From JACDAN01 sp046729215 (lineage in GTDB: Bacteria > Actinomycetota > Thermoleophilia > Gaiellales > Gaiellaceae): a DNA stretch of 7,789 nt. Location: assembly GCA_046729215.1 (NCBI GenBank), contig JBKPGE010000108.1, forward strand, positions 1 to 7,789, read 5' to 3'. The notes beneath the pieces are model-generated. The model was not told the DNA's origin and made no database searches. It saw only the letters and a program-made list of their open reading frames with translations. This document shows, one piece after another, positions 1-6,089 of this stretch. Every line of letters begins with the position of its first letter. Within the stretch, counting starts at the first letter, position 1. The position numbers and the translations under genes were made by a program.

Positions 1-366
1 CTCGTCCTGCGTGATCGCGCCGCTGTCGAGCAGCTGCTTGGCCCTGTCGATCTCCGCGGCCGCGCCGCCGCTCCCGGCCGTCGTCCTCACGTAGTCGTCG
101 AACTGGGCCCGTTGCGCCTCGGTCCTCTCCGCCCCTCGTTGTGCCATCCCGTCGCTGTTCGCGATCAGGTACGCGAAGACGCCGATGAACGGAAGGAAGA
201 TGATGAAGATCAGCCAGATCGTCTTCTTGAGGCCGCCGATGTCGCGCCGACGGAACACGTCGCCGATCACGACGATCAGCATCCAGAACCAGATCACCCA
301 CGCGAAGATGATGAGGATCGTCCAGAGGACATCCAGGAATGGGTAGTCAGCAGCGAGAACGGACAC
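1..366 (-). CDS. PLDc_N / SHOCT-domain small membrane protein (3' end cut by window edge)
   Basis: A minus-strand frame is open from a GTG at 366 to the window edge: 122 residues and no stop. The start is supported by a perfect AGGAGG four bases upstream of the GTG. Residues about 13-35 (rich in W, I and V) and 48-68 (LIFIIFLPFIGVFAYLI) form two membrane helices separated by a short basic, cytoplasmic-looking loop (FRRRDIGGLKK). This is the layout of the PLDc_N family. After a charged, Gln/Arg-rich linker (about 74-100), residues from about 103 (AEIDRAKQLLDSGAITQDE) match the start of a SHOCT domain, a short C-terminal helical module usually ending near 'EF...K..LL'. The full protein should be only slightly longer than what is visible. 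SHOCT proteins are thought to be oligomerisation or scaffold modules with no known enzymatic activity. The gene lies 90 bp downstream of the flippase-like gene on the same strand and is probably its operon partner. Confidence 0.85.
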   Translation of the reverse strand, partial: MSVLAADYPFLDVLWTILIIFAWVIWFWMLIVVIGDVFRRRDIGGLKKTIWLIFIIFLPFIGVFAYLIANSDGMAQRGAERTEAQRAQFDDYVRTTAGSGGAAAEIDRAKQLLDSGAITQDE

Positions 367-389
367 AGTTCCTCCTGAGTTGGGAAAAC

Positions 390-443
390 GGAGTCTCTCC
401 CCGATTGAAGTGCTGGATCATCATGCGATCGGGGTGATTCTCC
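390..443 (-). terminator. imperfect stem-loop, possible terminator or leader hairpin
   Basis: Arms 390-405 and 428-443 are complementary at 13 of 16 positions, including an uninterrupted 7-bp core (CCCCGAT/ATCGGGG) and a 4-bp outer clamp, around a 22-nt loop. Read on the minus strand, the structure lies 13 bases after the TAG of the flippase-like gene and is followed by GTTTTCCC, a short T run. It could be a partial intrinsic terminator. Because the next gene's ribosome site begins only about 14 bases after it, it could also be an intercistronic processing or attenuation hairpin. The long loop and short T run keep confidence low. Confidence 0.35.
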
Positions 444-456
444 GTCGCCATACGAC

Positions 457-1500
457 CTACATGGCGGCGACCCAGCGGCGCCGAACCATCGTCGAGGCGA
501 CAAGCCCCAGTGCGACCGTTGGGATCATCGTCAAGAAGCGGTAGAGGAGGACGGCGGCGACGACGCCGGCGTTGGAGCCGCCGAAGCCGAGCAGCGCGCC
601 CGTCAGACCGAGCTCGACCACGCCGATTCCGCCCGGCGTGATGGGGATGGAGCCGAGCAGCCGCGCCAGCGACCAGGCGGCAAAGGCCTCGACTAGCGAG
701 ACCTCCGACCCAGGAACGCCACAGGCCCGAAGCGAGAAGAGCAGGACGAGGAAGACGGTCAGCGTGCCGGCATAGGACGCGAGCGTCAGGAGGTGCCAGC
801 GGCGGCGAAGCAGGTCGACGGCGTCTCGCCGGAAGCGCTCGAAGCCCTCTCCACCCCAGAGAACGGGCCCCCGCCGAAACTTCCGACGCACCCAGTTGAC
901 GAGCCGGGCGGTGAAATCGCCGATCACCGTCGCTGTGCTGTCGCTGGCCAGCACGAGCGCCAGCGCCGCCACGGCGACGCCGAGCACGCCGACTCCGACG
1001 AATGCGGCGGTAGCGAGCAGAGCGGAGTCCCCGCCGGTCGCCGTCAAGAGGAACACGGCGATGATCGGATACGAGAGATTCGCGAACTGGTTCCAGAGGC
1101 TTACGAGGGTCACGGCGCGGCCGATCTGGCGAGGCGCGAACCCCCACATCCGGAGGATCCCGTACGACCCTGCGATCCCCACCGCTGCGCCGGCCGGGGC
1201 GACGATCGAGAGCGCCGTCGACACTTGTGTCAGCACGAGGGCCGAGCGGAACCGGAGACCGGGGAGGACGACCATCCACGGGGGCGCGAACGTCACGATG
1301 TTGAGGGCCGTCGCGCCCAGGAGCGCGAGGACCCAGGGCCAGGTCAGGTCGTCGAGGACGCCCCAGACATCGCGGTAGTCGGCGATCTTCGGAAGGAAAT
1401 AGAAGAACGTCGCGGCGATGAAGACGACGCTGACCGCCAGGAGAAGAATGCGCCTCCAGGAGCGCCGTTCCGCTGCCATCGCTCCATGATCTCCGATCAC
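457..1500 (-). CDS. UPF0104 / LPG-synthase-TM family flippase-like membrane protein
   Basis: This is a 347-residue polytopic membrane protein with about eight hydrophobic segments (roughly 17-37, 54-79, 87-115, 127-153, 160-185, 237-258, 268-302 and 309-338). Its length and pattern fit the stand-alone lysylphosphatidylglycerol-synthase transmembrane (PF03706) family. The diagnostic signature is SIPITPGGIGVVELGLTGAL at 284-303, the family's PGG(I/L)G-x-x-E motif. Relatives include the flippase half of MprF and the archaeal AglD C-terminus; many bacterial members have no proven substrate, so lipid or glycolipid translocation is inference. There is no fused synthase or glycosyltransferase domain. 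The start is uncertain: the GTG at 1500 has no clear ribosome site, and an in-frame ATG at 1479 (residue 8) is equally plausible. The gene sits 40 bp (or 61 bp) after the HdeD-like gene, in the same direction. Confidence 0.88.
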   Translation of the reverse strand: MIGDHGAMAAERRSWRRILLLAVSVVFIAATFFYFLPKIADYRDVWGVLDDLTWPWVLALLGATALNIVTFAPPWMVVLPGLRFRSALVLTQVSTALSIVAPAGAAVGIAGSYGILRMWGFAPRQIGRAVTLVSLWNQFANLSYPIIAVFLLTATGGDSALLATAAFVGVGVLGVAVAALALVLASDSTATVIGDFTARLVNWVRRKFRRGPVLWGGEGFERFRRDAVDLLRRRWHLLTLASYAGTLTVFLVLLFSLRACGVPGSEVSLVEAFAAWSLARLLGSIPITPGGIGVVELGLTGALLGFGGSNAGVVAAVLLYRFLTMIPTVALGLVASTMVRRRWVAAM

Positions 1501-1540
1501 GTCGCGGCCACAGACGCTCTGCGCCGGTGACCGACGGCGT

Positions 1541-2134
1541 TCAGATGGCCGGAGTGACTCCGCGGAACCGCCGCGGCAGGCTGCGAACGTCGAACGCGAT
1601 CACGATCTGCCAGATGCCGGTGACGATCGCCCAGGCGCCGGCGAGCGTGACGATCACGGCGAGCGTGAGGCCCGGCCGGCGCATCGCCCAAATCCCGATG
1701 GGCACCTCGATCAGGCCGAGCGCCAGGACGAGCCACCAGTGGGGCGCATAGCGGTTGGTCAGCGCGCCGACGATGTGGATCGCGCCGCTGACGACCACGA
1801 AGATCCCGACGAAGACCGCGAGCGTGTAGAGGCCGCGCTCCGGCCAGACGAGCAGCGCGATGCCTGCGGCGATCGCGAGTCCGCCGGCAATCAGGTTTGT
1901 CGTGCGGTTGCCGCCATCGAGTGGGCGTGTCACGCCCCAGGCGACGCCCTCGATGATGAAGAGCACGCCGATGAAGGCGGCGAGGCTGTCGATGCCCCAG
2001 TCGACGGCCAGAATCAGTGCGCCGAAGACGAGCGAAACGATGCCACTGAGCAGGAAGATCCACCAGTTCTTCGCGACCTCTTCAGCCTCGTCAATGCCGA
2101 ATGAATCGCGCTCGCTCAGGGGGTTCAGGAGCAT
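1541..2134 (-). CDS. HdeD family (DUF308) six-helix membrane protein
   Basis: The 197-residue protein has six hydrophobic helices (about 25-44, 50-68, 79-97, 102-124, 134-152 and 156-181) arranged as three repeats of a two-helix unit. Each unit has the small-residue pattern typical of DUF308/HdeD proteins (for example GIVSLVFGALIL with FIGVLFIIEG, then GLAIAAGIALLVWPERG with FVGIFVVVSGAIHIVG). Escherichia coli HdeD is an inner-membrane protein linked to acid resistance; the actinobacterial members are mostly uncharacterised, so the stress role is by analogy. I chose the ATG at 2134 because a TAGACT -10 box lies seven bases upstream, giving a leaderless mRNA. A TTG ten codons further upstream (2164) keeps the frame open but lacks a ribosome site. 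This appears to be the first gene of the minus-strand run with the flippase-like and SHOCT genes, and it diverges from the potassium channel gene. Confidence 0.88.
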   Translation of the reverse strand: MLLNPLSERDSFGIDEAEEVAKNWWIFLLSGIVSLVFGALILAVDWGIDSLAAFIGVLFIIEGVAWGVTRPLDGGNRTTNLIAGGLAIAAGIALLVWPERGLYTLAVFVGIFVVVSGAIHIVGALTNRYAPHWWLVLALGLIEVPIGIWAMRRPGLTLAVIVTLAGAWAIVTGIWQIVIAFDVRSLPRRFRGVTPAI

Positions 2135-2141
2135 CTCGTCG

Positions 2142-2147
2142 AGTCTA
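2142..2147 (-). promoter_or_regulatory. putative -10 box TAGACT for the HdeD-like gene (leaderless)
   Basis: On the minus strand TAGACT matches the actinobacterial TAnnnT -10 pattern and is followed by seven bases (CGACGAG) and then the ATG at 2134. The transcript would therefore start at or next to the start codon. No good -35 is visible. The box overlaps the candidate plus-strand -10 box at 2146-2151. Confidence 0.4.
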
Positions 2148-2151
2148 CGCT
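2146..2151 (+). promoter_or_regulatory. possible -10 box TACGCT for the potassium channel gene
   Basis: TACGCT fits TAnnnT and overlaps the opposite-strand box by two bases, so the divergent promoters would be back to back and mutually exclusive. Transcription would start near 2158-2160, giving a leader of about 38 nt to the GTG at 2197. The -35 region is not convincing. Confidence 0.25.
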
Positions 2152-2196
2152 GCCCTCCGGACAAGGGTCGTGCCGGGAGAGGGCGAACGTCGCTTC

Positions 2197-2598
2197 GTGT
2201 CCACGAGGCTGGAAACGCGGATCAACACCTGGACCGAGCGCCTGACCTTCGTCCGCGCGATCGGCACGGTCGTCGGGATTGCCATCGCTCTGGTTCTGAT
2301 CGCCGGGGGGCTGGAGCGGGTGGTCGAGGGGGAGACGTTCACAAGCCTCGGCCTCTCCTACTGGTGGGCGATGGAGACCGTGACGACTGTCGGCTACGGC
2401 GACGTGGTGCCGCATACCGTGCCAGGTCGCTTCGTCGGCTCCCTGCTCATGCTGACGGGAATCGCGCTCATTCCCACGCTGACGAGCGTTATCGTGTCGA
2501 CGCTGCTGGCGAAGCAGAGAGACGAGGATCAGGAACGCCTCGAGGCCATGCTGACACGCGTCGAGCAGCGACTGGAAGACCTCGAGGAGAAGCAGTGA
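2197..2598 (+). CDS. two-TM potassium channel (Ion_trans_2) with C-terminal coiled coil
   Basis: A 133-residue KcsA-type channel subunit. In order it has a short charged N-terminus, an outer helix at about 18-39, a pore loop at about 50-72 carrying the selectivity filter TTVGYGD (63-69), and an inner helix at about 77-104. The TVGYGD filter identifies potassium selectivity; four subunits would make the pore. Residues 108-133 are a charged amphipathic helix with hydrophobic residues at 115, 118/119, 122, 126 and 129 in heptad spacing. This fits a tetramerising coiled coil, as seen below the gate of KcsA and some sodium channels. There is no RCK or cyclic-nucleotide domain and no voltage sensor. 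The GTG at 2197 starts just before the family's usual N-terminus; a purine-rich GGGAGAGGG lies upstream but at long spacing. A GTG at 2170 and an ATG at 2101 are also in frame, the latter overlapping the divergent gene. The stop overlaps the next gene's start. Confidence 0.9.
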   Translation: MSTRLETRINTWTERLTFVRAIGTVVGIAIALVLIAGGLERVVEGETFTSLGLSYWWAMETVTTVGYGDVVPHTVPGRFVGSLLMLTGIALIPTLTSVIVSTLLAKQRDEDQERLEAMLTRVEQRLEDLEEKQ

Positions 2599-3098
2599 CG
2601 CGCGACGGCATCGTGCGCCAGCTGTTCGCGCCTCGCGGCCAGATCGCCGGAACGGTCTACGGAACGATCGTTGTCATGGGCGCCCTGGTCGCTGGTTCCA
2701 AGGGAAAGGCCGACCCGGTGCGCCTCGGGGCGATCGTCTCGGCGACGGTGCTGGTGCTCTGGGTCGCCCATGTCTACTCGCACGCGCTCGGGGAGACAAT
2801 CACGCGCGGTCGGCGCATCGATCGGATGGAGCTCACCGACGTCGCCCGCAGAGAGCTCGCGATTCCGCTCGCTGCAGTTGTGCCGGTGGCCTCGCTCGCT
2901 CTCGGCGCACTCGGCGTCCTGCGCGAAACAACCGCAATCTGGATCGCGCTCCTGATCGGCCTCGTCACGCTTGCGGCCGCGGGACTTGCCTACGCACGGA
3001 TCGAGCGCTTGAGCCCGGCCGGCACGCTGGCCGTGGTCGCAGTCAACCTCGCTTTCGGCGTGGTGCTCGTCGCAGTGAAGGCGGCGTTGGTGCACTGA
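2595..3098 (+). CDS. five-helix integral membrane protein, unknown function, coupled to the K+ channel
   Basis: 167 residues starting at a GTG that shares bases with the channel's stop (GTGA). A GAGGAG site five bases upstream, inside the channel gene, supports this start and translational coupling. Hydrophobic helices lie at about 17-34, 44-63, 88-108, 113-134 and 143-166. The loop between helices 2 and 3 (about 64-87) is strongly charged (TRGRRIDRMELTDVARRE) and probably cytoplasmic. The second helix ends in WVAHVYSHALGE, with two histidines and a glutamate near the membrane face. I do not recognise a characterised family. The overlap with the channel gene suggests stoichiometric co-production, so an accessory or regulatory role for the channel is possible but unproven. 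The same frame is open upstream to 1860, but that part is antisense to the HdeD-like gene and overlaps the channel, so it is not coding. The stop abuts the stop of the convergent hydrolase gene. Confidence 0.8.
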   Translation: MTRDGIVRQLFAPRGQIAGTVYGTIVVMGALVAGSKGKADPVRLGAIVSATVLVLWVAHVYSHALGETITRGRRIDRMELTDVARRELAIPLAAVVPVASLALGALGVLRETTAIWIALLIGLVTLAAAGLAYARIERLSPAGTLAVVAVNLAFGVVLVAVKAALVH

Positions 3099-3830
3099 TC
3101 ACAGGCTGAGGCCTTCCCCCGGGCGCAGGAGTCGCACCTCCACGTCAGGCGAGACCTCCGCCGTTGCGCGCACGAACGCCTCCCCCGGTTCGATCAGGAA
3201 CCTGGCTTGGGCCGAGCGGTGCAGGGGGCGATATGTCGCCCAGTGGATCGGGACGGCGATCCGCGGCCGGAGTCGGCGAACCGCTTCGGCGGCCCGCTCC
3301 GGATCCATGTGCTTGCCGCGCCCAAGCGTCGCGCCCCAGCCCCAGATGGGGATGAGCGCGAGATCCAGATCGTCGACAAGCCCGCTCATCCCGTCGAAGA
3401 GGTCGGTGTCTCCTGCGAAGAAGATCCGCTTCGAGCCGAGGATCGCATAGCCGAGGGCCGTACCGCCGGACCACGGCGGGCGAGCGCCTGCGTGCTCGGC
3501 GTGCGTCGCCCTGACCCTCACCGGGCCGAAGGTGACCTCGTCGCTCTCCTCTAGCTCGATGGCATCGAAGCCCTGAAGTCGGGCGCCAAGACCGCGCGGC
3601 GCCACGACCGTGGGCGAGCGGGGAAGCAAGCGCAAAGAGGGCTTATCCAGATGGTCGTAGTGCCCGTGGGAGATGAGCACCGCGTCCAGGTCGTCGACAG
3701 CGATGTCGTCGAGCGGGACCGCTCGCCGAATCTGCGCGACGCGGTTCCTCAGGAGCGGATCCGTCAGCAGCCGCACGCCGTCGAGCTCGACGAGGACTGT
3801 TGCGTGGCCGACGTACTGCACACGAGCCAT
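3099..3830 (-). CDS. UlaG-like metallo-beta-lactamase-fold hydrolase
   Basis: 243 residues with the metal-binding motifs of the MBL superfamily in order: SHGHYDHLD (H55, H57, D59, H60), H110 after the second sheet, AGDTD with bridging D141, and H196 in PIHWATY. H174 in the GKHMDPE segment matches the extra histidine typical of UlaG/NAPE-PLD-like proteins. The N-terminus VQYVGHATVLVELDGVRLLTDP is the usual start of this branch ('H-A-[ST]-V...DP'). The enzyme should be a cytosolic two-metal (Zn or Mn) hydrolase acting on a phosphodiester, lactone or similar bond; no specific substrate can be read from the sequence, and ascorbate-6-phosphate lactonase should not be assumed. No signal peptide is seen. 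The ATG at 3830 is supported by the family N-terminus. AGGATCGCGCA just before it can be read either as a ribosome site or as a -10 box of a leaderless message. Confidence 0.92.
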   Translation of the reverse strand: MARVQYVGHATVLVELDGVRLLTDPLLRNRVAQIRRAVPLDDIAVDDLDAVLISHGHYDHLDKPSLRLLPRSPTVVAPRGLGARLQGFDAIELEESDEVTFGPVRVRATHAEHAGARPPWSGGTALGYAILGSKRIFFAGDTDLFDGMSGLVDDLDLALIPIWGWGATLGRGKHMDPERAAEAVRRLRPRIAVPIHWATYRPLHRSAQARFLIEPGEAFVRATAEVSPDVEVRLLRPGEGLSL

Positions 3831-3836
3831 TGCGCG

Positions 3837-3842
3837 ATCCTA
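3837..3842 (-). promoter_or_regulatory. putative -10 box TAGGAT for the MBL hydrolase (leaderless)
   Basis: Minus-strand TAGGAT fits TAnnnT and is six bases before the ATG at 3830, placing the transcript start at the start codon. The alternative reading is a Shine-Dalgarno AGGA seven bases from the ATG, which would need a promoter further upstream inside the reductase gene. No -35 is visible. Confidence 0.35.
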
Positions 3843-3850
3843 GGACGCTC

Positions 3851-3856
3851 TATGCT
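3851..3856 (+). promoter_or_regulatory. putative promoter for the aldo-keto reductase (leaderless)
   Basis: TATGCT is a good -10 box, eight bases before the ATG at 3865. A TTGCGC at 3830-3835, 15 bases upstream of the box, is a weak -35. No ribosome site precedes the ATG, so a leaderless transcript explains the start best. Confidence 0.45.
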
Positions 3857-3864
3857 CGCCCGCG

Positions 3865-4890
3865 ATGGCCTACCTGCCCGCCGAGGATCGCTACGTGCGG
3901 ATGCAGTACCGGCGCAGCGGCCGTAGCGGCCTGCTGCTCCCGGCGATCTCGCTCGGGCTCTGGCACAACTTCGGCCACGACCGCCCGCTGGAGACGGGCC
4001 GGGCGATCCTCCGACGGGCCTTTGACCTTGGGATCACGCACTTCGATCTCGCCAACAACTACGGCCCGCCGTACGGGTCGGCCGAGGAGAACTTCGGACG
4101 GATCTTCGGGGCCGACCTGGCGCCGTTCCGCGACGAGCTCGTGCTCTCGACCAAGGCGGGCTACGACATGTGGCCGGGGCCGTACGGCGAGTGGGGGTCG
4201 CGCAAGTACCTGCTATCCAGCCTCGACCAGAGCCTCGCGCGCATGGGCGTGGACTACGTCGACATCTTCTACTCCCACCGCTTCGACCCGCAGACGACGC
4301 TCGAGGAGACGATGGGAGCACTCGACGCCGCGGTTCGGCAAGGAAAGGCGCTGTACGTAGGAATCTCCTCGTACTCCGCGGCGAAGACGGCCGAGGCGGC
4401 GGCGATCCTGCGCGAGCTGGGAACGCCGCTCCTGATCCACCAACCCTCGTATTCGATGCTGAACCGCTGGATCGAGCCCGACCTGCTCGACACCCTGGAC
4501 GAAATCGGCGTCGGCTGCATCGTGTTCTCGCCGCTTGCGCAGGGGATGCTCACTGACAAGTACCTCGAAGGAATCCCTGCCGGCTCCCGGGCGACCCAGC
4601 ACAGCACGCTCTCGCCGGACTTGATCACGGACGAAGCGCGCGACAAGATCCGCGCGTTGAACGAGATCGCGGGAGCGCGCGGCCAGACGCTCGCCCAGAT
4701 GGCCGTAGCCTGGGTGTTGCGGGACCTGCGCGTCACGTCGGCGCTCGTCGGCGCCAGCAGCGTGGAGCAGCTCGAGGCGAACGTGGGGGCACTCGACAGG
4801 CTCGACTTCACCGAGGACGAGCTGTCCGAGATCGACCGCTACGCGACGGAGAGCGACATCAATCTGTGGGCGGCGTCGAGCCAGGAATAA
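3865..4890 (+). CDS. gpr: YghZ/Gpr-type aldo-keto reductase (L-glyceraldehyde 3-phosphate reductase family)
   Basis: 341 residues, the full length of the family. The catalytic tetrad of aldo-keto reductases is present: D61 and Y66 in FDLANNYGPP, K97 in STKAGYDMWPGPYG and H138 in YSHRFD. SLGLWHNFGH near the N-terminus, YVGISSYS, LIHQPSYSMLNRW and SPLAQGMLTDKYLEGIP closely follow Escherichia coli YghZ (AKR14) as I remember it. The NADPH-contacting segments are SPLAQGMLTDKY (222-233) and GASSVEQLEANV (297-308). YghZ reduces L-glyceraldehyde 3-phosphate and methylglyoxal with NADPH in the cytosol, so a carbonyl-detoxifying role is likely. The same family is often named a potassium-channel beta-subunit-like protein because of its resemblance to Kv-beta. 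The gene has its own likely promoter, diverges from the MBL hydrolase gene, and is followed 50 bp later by an unrelated membrane protein gene in the same direction. Confidence 0.95.
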   Translation: MAYLPAEDRYVRMQYRRSGRSGLLLPAISLGLWHNFGHDRPLETGRAILRRAFDLGITHFDLANNYGPPYGSAEENFGRIFGADLAPFRDELVLSTKAGYDMWPGPYGEWGSRKYLLSSLDQSLARMGVDYVDIFYSHRFDPQTTLEETMGALDAAVRQGKALYVGISSYSAAKTAEAAAILRELGTPLLIHQPSYSMLNRWIEPDLLDTLDEIGVGCIVFSPLAQGMLTDKYLEGIPAGSRATQHSTLSPDLITDEARDKIRALNEIAGARGQTLAQMAVAWVLRDLRVTSALVGASSVEQLEANVGALDRLDFTEDELSEIDRYATESDINLWAASSQE

Positions 4891-4940
4891 CCCGAAAAGG
4901 ACGATGACACTCCTTCCAAGGATGCGTTAAGAAACTCGCA

Positions 4941-6089
4941 ATGGGGCGCATGCTGCTGGCCAGGATCCTCGTCGTGATTGGCGCGCTCCTCGCGGTCGTG
5001 AGCCTGCTCGCGGCCTACGTCCGCTACGAGGCGCTCGACACGAACAATGTCGAGGACACGGCCGGCGAGCTGATCGCAGACGACGCGATCCGCGACCAGG
5101 TCGCGTCGTCCCTCGTCGACCAGCTCTTCAACAACGTCGACGTGGAAGCGGTGCTCAACGAGCGGCTGCCTGCAGCGCAGAAGGGCCTGGCCGGCCCCAT
5201 TGCAGGCGCTGTCCGCCTAGGCGCCGACCCCGCCGCAAAGCGACTGCTGGAGCGTCCGCGCATCCAGGAACTTTGGGTTCGCTCGGTCACCCAGGCTCAC
5301 CGCGCGCTCATCAACGTGCTGGAAGGCGACACGCGGGCGCTCGAAACAGAGGGCGGAAACGTCGTTCTGAACCTGCGACCGCTCATCATCCAGTTCGGCG
5401 ACCGGATCGCCATCATCGGCAACATCAATGATCGCCTGCCTCCGGACGCCGGGCGGATCACGATCATCAAGTCCGACCAGCTGGAGACCGCCCAGGACCT
5501 GACACAGCTGCTCAAGGTGCTCGGCATGTGGCTCTGGATCGTGCCGATCGCGCTGTGGGCGGTCGCGCTCTGGCTGGCCCGAGGGCGCCGCCGGCCGATC
5601 ATGCGGCTGATTGGCATCAGCGCGGTCATCGGAGGCCTGCTGGTGCTCGTCGTGCGTCGGGTGGCGGGGTCGGTCATCGTCGACAGGCTCTCCCCGGCGG
5701 AGTCGGTCAAGGTTGCTGCATCACACGCATGGGAGATCCTCACGTCCGCACTGCGGGACGGCGGCCTCACGCTGCTCTTTCTTGGAGTGTTCATGCTCAT
5801 CGCCGTCTGGCTCGTCGGTCCTTCGAAGAGCGGGACGGCAACGCGTCGCTGGCTCGCGCCCTTCCTCGCCCGCTGGGAGATCGCATTCGGCGCGGCCGCC
5901 GCGCTCCTCCTTCTGCTCGTCTGGTGGGGGCCGGTCATTCAGACGCGGCAGTGGCGGTCCGTGATTGCAGGAGCGATCGTCCTCGCCATCGGCGTCGAAC
6001 TGTTTCGCCGTGAGACGCGGAAAGAGTTCCCGAACGCGGACATGGCGGACTCCCGTGCCGCGATCGGACAGCTGTTCCGTCGCGGTTAA
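4941..6089 (+). CDS. integral membrane protein with large extracytoplasmic domain, unknown function
   Basis: 382 residues. A signal-anchor helix at about 5-27 follows a short positive N-terminus. Residues about 30-190 form a soluble, probably extracytoplasmic, domain rich in charged residues (VEDTAGELIADDAIRDQVA, then NNVDVEAVLNERLP), predicted mostly helical. Further membrane helices follow at about 192-213, 222-243, 274-294, 312-331 and 337-355. Basic segments RGRRR (about 214-218) and TRRW (301-304) suggest which loops face the cytoplasm. The C-terminus is short, charged and cytoplasmic-looking. The layout (one helix, a soluble domain of about 160 residues, then a helical bundle) is common among uncharacterised actinobacterial membrane proteins, but I cannot name a family. 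The ATG at 4941 has only a weak purine stretch (AAGAAA) upstream. An AT-rich TTAAGA eight bases before it is a poor -10. The 3' end overlaps the convergent protease gene by four bases. Confidence 0.85.
   Translation: MGRMLLARILVVIGALLAVVSLLAAYVRYEALDTNNVEDTAGELIADDAIRDQVASSLVDQLFNNVDVEAVLNERLPAAQKGLAGPIAGAVRLGADPAAKRLLERPRIQELWVRSVTQAHRALINVLEGDTRALETEGGNVVLNLRPLIIQFGDRIAIIGNINDRLPPDAGRITIIKSDQLETAQDLTQLLKVLGMWLWIVPIALWAVALWLARGRRRPIMRLIGISAVIGGLLVLVVRRVAGSVIVDRLSPAESVKVAASHAWEILTSALRDGGLTLLFLGVFMLIAVWLVGPSKSGTATRRWLAPFLARWEIAFGAAAALLLLLVWWGPVIQTRQWRSVIAGAIVLAIGVELFRRETRKEFPNADMADSRAAIGQLFRRG

Noticed and set aside
347..1279. A 310-codon minus-strand open frame overlapping the flippase-like gene
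   Set aside because: Its translation is dominated by Arg, Asp, Pro and Gly runs with no domain. It is an out-of-frame shadow of the flippase-like gene, caused by high GC.
793..1530. A 245-codon plus-strand open frame antisense to the flippase-like gene
   Set aside because: Low-complexity charged translation with no motif. The opposite strand carries a clear family signature.
1860..3098. A 412-codon plus-strand open frame
   Set aside because: Only the part from 2595 has membrane helices and a ribosome site. The upstream part is antisense to the HdeD-like gene and overlaps the channel in another frame.
3099..3830. MBL-fold protein as an antibiotic beta-lactamase or L-ascorbate-6-phosphate lactonase
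   Set aside because: No signal peptide, UlaG/NAPE-PLD-like motifs rather than class B beta-lactamase ones, and no ascorbate-utilisation neighbours.
3865..4890. Aldo-keto reductase as a beta subunit of the nearby potassium channel
   Set aside because: The protein follows YghZ closely and is separated from the channel by an opposite-strand gene. The minimal two-TM channel has no T1-like docking domain.
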